Part shown: one piece after another, positions 15,859 to 23,642 of the stretch
Layout: each line of letters opens with the position of its first letter
Position numbering within the stretch: position 1 is the stretch's first letter
Source of the DNA: WJJR01 sp964440935
Lineage (GTDB): Bacteria; Zixibacteria; MSB-5A5; WJJR01
Assembly: GCA_964440935.1 (NCBI GenBank)
Contig: CAYTTY010000027.1
Span: forward strand, 1 to 51,641
Length of the DNA: 51,641 bases
Reading direction: 5' to 3'
Position numbers and translations under genes: made by a program
The notes under the pieces: generated by a model
What the model saw: the letters and a program-made list of their open reading frames with translations, nothing else
Told to the model about the DNA's origin: nothing
Databases searched by the model: none

Positions 15859-17553
15859 ATGACAGAGATTGAACCAGTACTGCAAACCGTATACCAGGGC
15901 TCCATCGACGACATGTGGGACGAACTCTGGGAGCGCTCCTCGATTGAGCGCCTCATCGAGCGCCTGGCCAAGGCTGATCCATCGCTGTGGTCCGATGATG
16001 CTGCTGTGCGCGAGTCGATTGCCAACCGGCTCGGGTGGCTGCGCATCGCTTCGTCGATGTTGCCCAAAGTTGATGAGCTTGAGGAATTCGCGAAATCCGC
16101 TCGTGCGGATGGATTGACCAATGTTGTTTTGCTGGGCATGGGAGGCTCGTCTCTCTGCCCGACGGTCCTCGCGCGGATGTTTGACCGACCGGCCGACTCC
16201 GGGGAGTTCATTGTTCTGGATGCGACCGACCCCGATACGGTGCTGCGGGCCGAACGGTCGGTGGACCTTGCGCATACGCTCTTTCTGTCCGCGTCGAAGT
16301 CGGGCCGTACGGTGGAGACACTCTCGCATACCGAGTACTTCTGGTCGCGCATGAAGGAAGTGGCCGGAGATAAGGCCGGGCAGCACTTCGTGGCCGTCAC
16401 CGACGAGGGATCGGATTTGCAGACAATCGGCGCAGAGCGGGGATTCCGTCAGGTGTTTATCAATCCCGCGGATATCGGTGGACGGTACTCGGCGTTGTCG
16501 TATTTCGGGTTGGTTGCCGGGGCGCTGATTGGGGTCCCGCTGACCGACTTTCTGCGCCACGCCATCGGTGTTGAATCAGCGGGTTTGAGCGGATTGAAGC
16601 AGAACGACACAATGGATCTGGGTCTGTTTCTCGGTGCCGCTGCTCGCGATGGGAAAGACAAGCTGACGTTTCTCGCATCGGAACGGATGGCGCCATTGGT
16701 CCCCTGGATCGAGCAATTAATCGCCGAATCGACCGGTAAATCGGGCGTGGGTATTGTGCCGATTGAAGCGGAGCCACTCATGACATTCGACCAGTACGGA
16801 GATGACCGGTCGTTTATCGTACTGCGCTTTGCCGATGATACTGATCCGACCGGCGGTCTGCTGGAGCAATGTTTGAGTGGCCAATGTCCGGCTGTTGAAA
16901 TCACGCTCCCCGATGTCACGTCTCTTGGTGGGGAATTCCTCCGCTGGGAGATTGCCACGGCGATTGCCGGATGGGGACTGAACATCAACCCGTTTGATGA
17001 GCCCAATGTCCAGGAATCAAAGGACAATACGAACAAGGTGCTGGAGACCATCGGATCCGATGGTCGGTTGACATTGCCCGAACCGATCGCCAGCGAGGGA
17101 GATCTCAAAGTCTTTCGTGGTGATGGGTCAGCGGTCGATGATGTCATCTCGGGCTGGTGGTCGGAGGCGGCGGCGTCTCAGTATGTCGCCATTTTAGCGT
17201 ATGTCGATGAAAGCGATGAGACCGAAGAGTTGCTGGCGCGGCTGCGCCGTCACCTTCTGGTGACAACCAAACGGGCGACCTTGCGCGGATATGGGCCGCG
17301 GTACCTTCACTCCATCGGACAGTTGTACAAGGGCGGACCGCAGGTGGGTGCATTTCTGGTGATTTCGTCGGACTCCACTGAGGATGCCGATGTGCCAAAC
17401 GCCTCGTATTCATTCCAATCGTTGAAGATGGCGCAGGCTTTAGGTGATGCCGAATCGTTGGCGTCGCGAAACAGGCCGCTTTTGCATGTTCATCTGTCGA
17501 GGCTGCAATCGGGTTTGCGCGCGCTGGTTGAGCGAATTGAGAGGGCCGGTTAG
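15859..17553 (+). CDS. pgi: glucose-6-phosphate isomerase (TAL-PGI type isomerase domain)
   Basis: 564 aa; GGGAG lies just before the ATG. Two SIS-type halves are visible: LLGMGGSSLCPTVLARMF, FLSASKSGRTVETL, and the PGI signature DIGGRYSALSYFG. The C-terminal NPFDEPNVQESKDNTN matches the isomerase half of transaldolase/PGI fusion proteins more than classical PGI. The transaldolase half is absent, so this is the free-standing isomerase version. It converts glucose-6-P to fructose-6-P (EC 5.3.1.9), feeding zwf downstream. Probably cotranscribed with rpe. Confidence 0.9.
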   Translation: MTEIEPVLQTVYQGSIDDMWDELWERSSIERLIERLAKADPSLWSDDAAVRESIANRLGWLRIASSMLPKVDELEEFAKSARADGLTNVVLLGMGGSSLCPTVLARMFDRPADSGEFIVLDATDPDTVLRAERSVDLAHTLFLSASKSGRTVETLSHTEYFWSRMKEVAGDKAGQHFVAVTDEGSDLQTIGAERGFRQVFINPADIGGRYSALSYFGLVAGALIGVPLTDFLRHAIGVESAGLSGLKQNDTMDLGLFLGAAARDGKDKLTFLASERMAPLVPWIEQLIAESTGKSGVGIVPIEAEPLMTFDQYGDDRSFIVLRFADDTDPTGGLLEQCLSGQCPAVEITLPDVTSLGGEFLRWEIATAIAGWGLNINPFDEPNVQESKDNTNKVLETIGSDGRLTLPEPIASEGDLKVFRGDGSAVDDVISGWWSEAAASQYVAILAYVDESDETEELLARLRRHLLVTTKRATLRGYGPRYLHSIGQLYKGGPQVGAFLVISSDSTEDADVPNASYSFQSLKMAQALGDAESLASRNRPLLHVHLSRLQSGLRALVERIERAG

Positions 17554-17890
17554 AGCAGATGGATGCTCGTCACTGTGCGACAAAAATTCGGTTTCCAAAC
17601 GGATTTTGGGTTCAGCCAATTTTCGGTGTCACGGCCCTTCAGGGCCATGCGCGGTCCCTGCACCGTCGCAACAGCACCGGCCTTCAGGGTCCGTTGAAAA
17701 GGGCGTGTTATATTGGATAGGGCGTACCCAGTATGCCCTTACGAATCGTGGTCATTGGGCCGCACGATCTAAAGATGTCTCAGGGTTTTTCAACACAGCG
17801 TGAGGGTTGGGATGCCCTAAGAAACTTGAGTATGCAGACGGTCACGGGGAGTTTGCGTAACGGCACTGCGATCAAAACTAAGGAGTTACC
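17554..17890 (+). other. intergenic region upstream of gnd, likely promoter region
   Basis: 337 bp, no gene. It contains small palindromes (GGCCCTTCAGGGCC, 17634-17647) and a distant inverted pair GTTGAAAA (about 17694) / TTTTTCAAC (about 17785). AAGGAG at 17880-17885 is the gnd ribosome binding site. This gap suggests gnd-zwf-opcA/pgl has its own promoter. Confidence 0.4.
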
Positions 17891-18802
17891 GTGAAATTAG
17901 CGATGGTTGGACTGGGCAAGATGGGGGCGAATATGACGCTCCGCCTGCTGCGTGATGGACATGAAGTCGTTGTCACCGATCACTCGGCAGACAAGATCAA
18001 GGATGCCGAATCGGAGGGTGCCATCGGTGCATCGTCAAATAAGGAACTTGTCTCCAGGCTCGATCCCCCGCGGGTGGTTTGGCTGATGATTCCGGCGGGA
18101 GAGATTACCAATAACGCTGTACGGGAGTATGCCGAATTGCTGAGTCCCGGTGATCTGTTGATCGATGGTGGCAATTCACGCTGGACCGATTCGGTGGAGC
18201 ACCACAAGTACTGCGCGGAGCGTCAAATCAAGTTCCTCGACGTCGGCGTCTCGGGTGGTGTGTGGGGACTCGAGGTTGGCTACTGCCAGATGGCCGGCGG
18301 TGAGCGCGATGCGTTCGAAATCGTAGCGCCGGCAATGAAGTCGCTGGCGCCGCCAAACGGGTATCAACTGGTCGGTACGGCTGGGGCCGGGCATTTCTCG
18401 AAGATGATTCACAACGGGATCGAATACGGGATGATGGAAGCGTACGCCGAGGGCTTCGAAATCCTCAAGGCTTCCGGATACAACTATGATCTGGCCGCAT
18501 TGGCCGACCTGTGGAATCAGGGCAGTGTTGTGCGGTCGTGGTTGTTGGAGTTGGCGGGCGAGGCGTTTCGCGAGGATCCCGATCTGTCGAAAATCCGCGG
18601 ATATGTTGAGGATTCGGGCGAGGGGCGCTGGACGGTGTTCGAGGCGATTGACCGCGATGTCCCCGCGCCGGTGCTGACGATGTCGTTGTTTGCACGGTTT
18701 GTCTCCCGGCAGGATGAATCGTTCGCGGCCAAGGTGCTGGCGGCGTTGCGCAACCAATTTGGCGGACACGCAGTGAAATCAAGCAAGTCGGAGTCGTCGT
18801 GA
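17891..18802 (+). CDS. gnd: 6-phosphogluconate dehydrogenase, decarboxylating (short GndA type)
   Basis: 303 aa from GTG 17891 with AAGGAG 5 nt upstream. Rossmann start MVGLGKMGANM; DVGVSGGVWGLEVGYCQMAGG and the catalytic region HFSKMIHNGIEYGMM. About 300 aa is the length of the short tetrameric family, commonly NAD-dependent, against about 470 aa for E. coli Gnd. It decarboxylates 6-phosphogluconate to ribulose-5-P. It is separated from zwf by 1 bp. Confidence 0.95.
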   Translation: MKLAMVGLGKMGANMTLRLLRDGHEVVVTDHSADKIKDAESEGAIGASSNKELVSRLDPPRVVWLMIPAGEITNNAVREYAELLSPGDLLIDGGNSRWTDSVEHHKYCAERQIKFLDVGVSGGVWGLEVGYCQMAGGERDAFEIVAPAMKSLAPPNGYQLVGTAGAGHFSKMIHNGIEYGMMEAYAEGFEILKASGYNYDLAALADLWNQGSVVRSWLLELAGEAFREDPDLSKIRGYVEDSGEGRWTVFEAIDRDVPAPVLTMSLFARFVSRQDESFAAKVLAALRNQFGGHAVKSSKSESS

Positions 18803-18803
18803 T

Positions 18804-20363
18804 ATGACAGACAGAACTGATGAACGACCGGTCGCCAATCCGCTGATGGCGGGCCTGGACAGTCAGCGCGATGTTCCTCCATGCACGCTGGTCATCTTCG
18901 GTGCGACGGGCGATCTGACCAAGCGCAAGCTGATCGGTGCGGTTTACAACCTCGCTGTCGATGGACTGTTGCCCGACCACTTTGCCGTGGTCGGCGCCGG
19001 ACGGCGCGATAAAACCGATGAGCAGTTTGCCAATGAGATGCGCGAGGCCCTTGACGAGCACTCACGACGACAGCCGATTGATGACAAAGTCTGGAAACGG
19101 CTGGCGCAGAACCTGCATTACCAACAGGGCGACTACGATGATAAAGCGTCGTTTGCCAAGCTGCGTGACCGATTAGACCAGATCGATGAGGAAGCCGGAA
19201 CTCACAGCAACCATCTGTTCTACTTAGCGACACCACCGAGTGTGTTTCCACAGATTGCCACGCTGCTGTCCGAGGCAGAGATGATCTCGCCGGTCAGCGA
19301 TGAGTCCCGCTGGACGCGTGTCGTGTTCGAGAAGCCGTTTGGTCATGATCTGGAGAGTGCGCGCAAACTGGATGAGACCGTTCACGGTGTCCTGGATGAA
19401 AGCCAGATTTACCGCATCGATCATTACCTTGGTAAGGAAACAGTCCAGAACATCATGGTTTTCCGGCTGGGGAATGGGTTCTTCGAGCCACTGTGGAACA
19501 GCCGGTATGTCGATAATGTGCAGATCACGGTAGCGGAGTCGGTCGGTGTGGAAGGACGGACGTCGTACTACGACCAATCGGGTGTCGTGCGCGACATGGT
19601 GCAGAGCCACATTTTGCAGCTCTTAACACTGCTGGCGATGGAGCCGCCATCAACGTTATCGGCCGACGGTGTGCGCGACGAAAAGGTCAAAGTGCTGCGG
19701 TCGCTGCGTCCGTACGAAACCGACGATGTGCGCCGCTGGACCGTGCGCGGGCAGTATGATGCCGGTTGGATCGGCGGTGCGGAAGTTCCGGGGTATTGCG
19801 AATTGGATGGTGTCGACGATGGCTCTACGACACCGACGTATGTAGCGCTGCGCGCGCATATCGACAATTGGCGCTGGGCGGGAACACCGTTCTACATCCG
19901 TGTGGGCAAACGCATGACCCGGCGATTGACCGAAGTGGCGATTACGTTCAAAGCGCCGCCGCTGGCGCTGTTTGGCCATGCCGGAGTGTCACACACGGGG
20001 CCGAACGTTCTCGGGATCAAGATTCAACCCGATGAGGGCATCTATCTCGCCTTTTCCGCCAAAGCCCCGGGAATGAAAATGCATCTCGATTCGGTGCGGA
20101 TGGACTTTCACTACGCGACGTCGTTTGGTGTTTCGTCGCCGGAAGCGTATGAACGGTTGATCCTCGATGCGTTCAGCGGTGATGCGACGTTGTTTGCGCG
20201 CACCGATGAAGTTGATCTGTCGTGGCGGTGGGTGGACCAACTGCTTGGTTGCTGGGATTCCGATGTGCGCGTGCCATTGGCACGGTACGCCGCCGGGACC
20301 GAAGGACCGGCGGAGGCCGCGCAAATGCTGCGGCGCGACGGCCGGGAGTGGCGGAGTTTGTAG
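18804..20363 (+). CDS. zwf: glucose-6-phosphate 1-dehydrogenase
   Basis: 519 aa. NADP-binding GATGDLTKRKL near residues 34-44, the active-site signature RIDHYLGKE, and VFEKPFGHD are all present. It oxidises glucose-6-P to 6-phosphogluconolactone (EC 1.1.1.49). It is 1 bp after gnd and 2 bp before the opcA-pgl fusion, so the complete oxidative branch is one transcription unit. The adjacent OpcA-like domain suggests the enzyme depends on that assembly/activator factor. Confidence 0.97.
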   Translation: MTDRTDERPVANPLMAGLDSQRDVPPCTLVIFGATGDLTKRKLIGAVYNLAVDGLLPDHFAVVGAGRRDKTDEQFANEMREALDEHSRRQPIDDKVWKRLAQNLHYQQGDYDDKASFAKLRDRLDQIDEEAGTHSNHLFYLATPPSVFPQIATLLSEAEMISPVSDESRWTRVVFEKPFGHDLESARKLDETVHGVLDESQIYRIDHYLGKETVQNIMVFRLGNGFFEPLWNSRYVDNVQITVAESVGVEGRTSYYDQSGVVRDMVQSHILQLLTLLAMEPPSTLSADGVRDEKVKVLRSLRPYETDDVRRWTVRGQYDAGWIGGAEVPGYCELDGVDDGSTTPTYVALRAHIDNWRWAGTPFYIRVGKRMTRRLTEVAITFKAPPLALFGHAGVSHTGPNVLGIKIQPDEGIYLAFSAKAPGMKMHLDSVRMDFHYATSFGVSSPEAYERLILDAFSGDATLFARTDEVDLSWRWVDQLLGCWDSDVRVPLARYAAGTEGPAEAAQMLRRDGREWRSL

Positions 20364-20365
20364 CT

Positions 20366-22207
20366 ATGGCCGATGCCAAGACGACAGCACAATCAGACGA
20401 CGTCTTTAACTATTTCGACTCGGGTGGGACGCATGTCTTGGGCGACGATGCGAGGGCCATCGATCAGCTCGAACATCAATTATCCAGCTTGTGGTCGAAA
20501 GCCCGCGATGCGGGTGAACAAGAGTCGGCCGTTTACCGTCTCGCGCTATCCAACCTGGTGATCCTCGGAGACTGTGAGCAGCAAGAGACACTTGAGTTGT
20601 TCGCCTCGGCGTATGCAGCGGCGTATCCGAGCCGGGTGGTGCTGGTGTTGCGCGATACCGAGACCGAGCGTTTGACGGCGCGGATGTCGGCATCGTGCCG
20701 GAATAATCCATCGGGCGAAGGCGTCGTGTGCTGGGAGAAGATCGACATTCGCTGTCCGGAGGGCATGGGGCGGTCGATGGCGAGTGCGGTGCGGGCGTTG
20801 CTGATCGCGCGCATCGCGACCGTTGTGGTCGTCGCGACACCGGTGCAGGACCGTTGGATTCTGGATCGCTTTCTCCGTTGGGCCGATCTGATCGTCACAT
20901 CCGATGAGACACTGAAAGCGGCCGGGGCGCTGTTGTTCTGGGACCACACCGGGAACCGGGATTCACTCACCAAGTGGATTGACCGCATTTGGGTGACACT
21001 CGAGCCGTCGCGGCGACGCCTTGCGCGCGCATTCGACAATTCCGACATTCGCAAGCGATTCGAACAGTGTGAGACCGTCGAAGTCATCGCGCCGTCGGTG
21101 GCGGAACGGTCGCTGTTGGCCGGGTGGATCATGTCGCGCTTGCAGTGGCGGCCGGTCGGCGTTGCCGATGATCGCCGTACTGCGCAACTGCTCGATAACA
21201 ACCGTCGAATTCGATTGGAACTCTCCGAGGGCAACAACGCGGTGGTCGTGACCGGCGCGGATCAGTCGCCCGAACATATCGACTTGCGTTGTGAAGACGA
21301 AAGCCAGCGCCCCTGTGTGGAGTGGGCCGATCCCAAGTGGGCCGAAGCGATTATCGACGCGTTGCATCAGGAGTCGCCGGATCGGGTGTTTTTCACGGCG
21401 GCCGATGCGGCGCGACGGTTGCATCAGATCGACGCCACCGGGCCGGCACAGTCGAGCGTGCACGTGGGCGAGTCGTCCGATGACATGGCCGACGCGTCAG
21501 CGGAACGGGTGGCCGCGATCATTAACGATGCCGTGAACGAGCGCGGCCGGTGCCGCATTGCACTGGCCGGTGGATCGACACCGGAGTTGCTTTATCGCCG
21601 CCTGGGTTCCGACACCTACGCACACGCAATCGCCTGGGACCGGATCGACTGGTTCTGGGGGGATGAACGTTGGGTGCCGCACGACGATCCCGAATCGAAT
21701 TACCGCATGGCGCGTGAAACGTTGCTCGAATCAATCAACGTGGTCGCCGAGCAGATTCATCCAATGCCGACGTCGGATGATCTCACTCCGGAAGACTCTG
21801 CCGAACAGTATGAAGCGACGATCCGTACGGTCTTCGACATTGGTGTCGGTATTGTGCCGCAGTTTGATCTGATTCTATTGGGACTAGGCTCGGATGGTCA
21901 CACCGCATCGTGGTTTCCCAGTGTGCCGCTCGACATTCGCGATCACCGTTTGGTGTGGGGCGGGTATGTTGCCGAGCAGGCGCAGGAACGCATTTCACTG
22001 ACGCCGCGAGTTCTCAATGCCGCCCGGCATATTCTGTTCCTCGTAACCGGCGAGAAGAAGGCCGACATGGTCGCCGCCACGCTCTATCCCGCCTGGGAGA
22101 ACCGTCACCCAGCCGCCCGGCTGGAACCGTGCGAGGGGGCGATTGAGTGGTTTTTGGATCGGGATGCGGCGAGTCAGATCAATCGCGGCGATTTTCGGCA
22201 AGGATAA
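20366..22207 (+). CDS. fusion: OpcA-like G6PDH assembly protein + 6-phosphogluconolactonase
   Basis: 613 aa from ATG 20366, 2 bp after zwf; the open frame extends upstream inside zwf but that part is overlap. Residues about 1-355 resemble OpcA (SAVYRLALSNLVILGD, YPSRVVLVLRD, EKIDIRCPEGMGRSMASAV, RFLRWADLIVTSDE), the factor needed for Zwf activity in cyanobacteria and actinobacteria. Residues about 363-613 are a DevB-type lactonase (IALAGGSTPELLYRRL, WFWGDERWVP, LGLGSDGHTASWFP), EC 3.1.1.31. A tight metabolic and assembly role at the zwf step is inferred. The OpcA assignment is the weaker half. No frameshift was seen between the halves. Confidence 0.85.
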   Translation: MADAKTTAQSDDVFNYFDSGGTHVLGDDARAIDQLEHQLSSLWSKARDAGEQESAVYRLALSNLVILGDCEQQETLELFASAYAAAYPSRVVLVLRDTETERLTARMSASCRNNPSGEGVVCWEKIDIRCPEGMGRSMASAVRALLIARIATVVVVATPVQDRWILDRFLRWADLIVTSDETLKAAGALLFWDHTGNRDSLTKWIDRIWVTLEPSRRRLARAFDNSDIRKRFEQCETVEVIAPSVAERSLLAGWIMSRLQWRPVGVADDRRTAQLLDNNRRIRLELSEGNNAVVVTGADQSPEHIDLRCEDESQRPCVEWADPKWAEAIIDALHQESPDRVFFTAADAARRLHQIDATGPAQSSVHVGESSDDMADASAERVAAIINDAVNERGRCRIALAGGSTPELLYRRLGSDTYAHAIAWDRIDWFWGDERWVPHDDPESNYRMARETLLESINVVAEQIHPMPTSDDLTPEDSAEQYEATIRTVFDIGVGIVPQFDLILLGLGSDGHTASWFPSVPLDIRDHRLVWGGYVAEQAQERISLTPRVLNAARHILFLVTGEKKADMVAATLYPAWENRHPAARLEPCEGAIEWFLDRDAASQINRGDFRQG

Positions 22208-22241
22208 CAGCGGCGAGCTGTTACGCCCGAATGGATCGCTT

Positions 22242-22278
22242 TGGCAAACGGACAATACTTCTGAGAATCGCTCTATAA
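22242..22278. repeat. solo end of the MITE-like element, copy C
   Basis: Reverse-complemented it reads TATAGAGCGATTCTCAGAA then gtattGTCCGTTTG, the same end as copies A and B. No second end is visible within the short gap between the convergent pgl and gmhA stops. Either a remnant or an element consisting of one end. Confidence 0.6.
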
Positions 22279-22281
22279 TAA

Positions 22282-22875
22282 TCACTCCGCAAATGCCGGT
22301 TCCAGCCACTCGCACCAGAGATGCAGGATCAGCGAGTGGACTTCCTGGATGCGTTGCGTGTTCTCCGACGGGACAATCACCGGGCAGTCGACAATCGGGC
22401 CTAACTGGCCACCACCGTGTCCCAGTAGGGAGAGTGTGGTGATGCCGCTCTCGGCAGCATTGCGAGCGGCCAGTAGGAGATTGGCTGAATTGCCGGAGGT
22501 GGAGATCAGCAGCAATCCGTCGCCATCGGTTGCGAGCGCTTCGACCTGGCGCGCAAACACGTGGTCGAAACCGAAATCATTGGAGGCCGCGGTGAGAATC
22601 GACGTATCGGTGGTCAGGGCGACGGCGGGAAGCGGACGACGTTTGGAGGACGCATCCAATCGCACGACCAGTTCCGTGGCGAAATGCTGCGCATCGGCCG
22701 CCGAGCCACCATTGCCGCAGACAAACAAGCGGTGTCCGTTTTGGAAGATATCGCGAATCGTCTCGAAACCACGCCAGACATTGTCGAATGAATCGGTGAC
22801 CAATGTCTCGGCAGCACTGGCAGCGTCGCGGGTCGCGGCCAGCGCGGCGTGTTGGGCGGCATCACGGTCACTCAT
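22282..22875 (-). CDS. gmhA: phosphoheptose isomerase (GmhA-like SIS protein)
   Basis: 197 aa. SIS-domain landmarks: FVCGNGGSAADAQHFATELV, STSGNSANLLLAARNA, and the C-terminal helix RIQEVHSLILHLWCEWLE typical of GmhA/DiaA. It turns sedoheptulose-7-P into manno-heptose-7-P for LPS inner core (EC 5.3.1.28), consistent with a diderm cell. It overlaps the GGGP synthase-like gene by 4 nt (ATGA) and is the last gene of the alaS unit. Confidence 0.9.
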   Translation of the reverse strand: MSDRDAAQHAALAATRDAASAAETLVTDSFDNVWRGFETIRDIFQNGHRLFVCGNGGSAADAQHFATELVVRLDASSKRRPLPAVALTTDTSILTAASNDFGFDHVFARQVEALATDGDGLLLISTSGNSANLLLAARNAAESGITTLSLLGHGGGQLGPIVDCPVIVPSENTQRIQEVHSLILHLWCEWLEPAFAE

Positions 22876-23642
22876 GCGCTCACCGTCTTTCGGTTGGACT
22901 TTGTGGCGACAATCATCTCCTGTAAGAACCCTAACGATCGTTCACGTTCCAGCGCGGTACCGATAACGACGACATCTGCTCCTGCATTCACGGCGTCAGT
23001 GCATTGTACGGGGGTTGTAATACCGCCGCCGACAATCAATGGGACCGAAAGTGTTGATCTTACATCACGGATCACGTTCGGTGCAATGGGGCGTTTGGCG
23101 CCCGAGCCCGCTTCGATGTAAATCAGTGAATGCCCCATGTATTCGCCGCAGAGGGCGTGATGGCAGATCGATGTTGTGTCGGCTTCGGTGATCGGTTGTG
23201 TCCGGCTGCGAATGGCGACCGACGTCTGCGCGGCACTGCCGGTATCGACCAAGATGTAGCCCGTTGGGATCGGTTCGATGTTATATTCGCGAATCTTCGG
23301 CGTGCCTTTGACTTGTTCGCCGACGAGATATTCGGGATTGCGTCCCGACAGTAATGTGAGAAACAGCACTGCGTCGACATGCGGCGACACTTGCGCAGCC
23401 GAACCGGGAAAGAGAATCAACGGCAGTTGCGTATGTTGGCGCAACGCTGCGATCGCCGGTTCGAGATCACCGTTACCGTCCTGCGACGTGCCGACCAGAA
23501 ACGCCGTGACACCCAGCTCGTCGGCCTGTTGCCAGCGTGGGTCGGGACGGTTTGGATCGACCTTCTCCGGATCGACCAGCCAGAGGAATCCGGGGTCAGA
23601 CCTGTCTGATCCTTCAAGGTACGCTCGAACAGATTGACTCAT
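22872..23642 (-). CDS. geranylgeranylglyceryl-phosphate synthase family protein (PcrB/GGGPS)
   Basis: 256 aa TIM barrel: FLWLVDPEK, FLVGTSQDG, LILFPGSAAQVS, FLTLLSGRNPEYLVGEQV, PTGYILVDTGS, YIEAGSGA and PLIVGGGITTP. Together these are the GGGPS family signature. The enzyme makes an ether bond between sn-glycerol-1-phosphate and a polyprenyl diphosphate, the committed step of archaeal lipids. Homologues of this length occur in Bacteroidetes and relatives with poorly known physiological products. It is translationally coupled by 4-nt overlaps to both alaS and gmhA. Confidence 0.92.
   Translation of the reverse strand: MSQSVRAYLEGSDRSDPGFLWLVDPEKVDPNRPDPRWQQADELGVTAFLVGTSQDGNGDLEPAIAALRQHTQLPLILFPGSAAQVSPHVDAVLFLTLLSGRNPEYLVGEQVKGTPKIREYNIEPIPTGYILVDTGSAAQTSVAIRSRTQPITEADTTSICHHALCGEYMGHSLIYIEAGSGAKRPIAPNVIRDVRSTLSVPLIVGGGITTPVQCTDAVNAGADVVVIGTALERERSLGFLQEMIVATKSNRKTVSA

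Noticed and set aside
15859..17553. Bifunctional transaldolase/PGI
   Set aside because: The PGI half resembles that fusion type, but the protein has no transaldolase domain.
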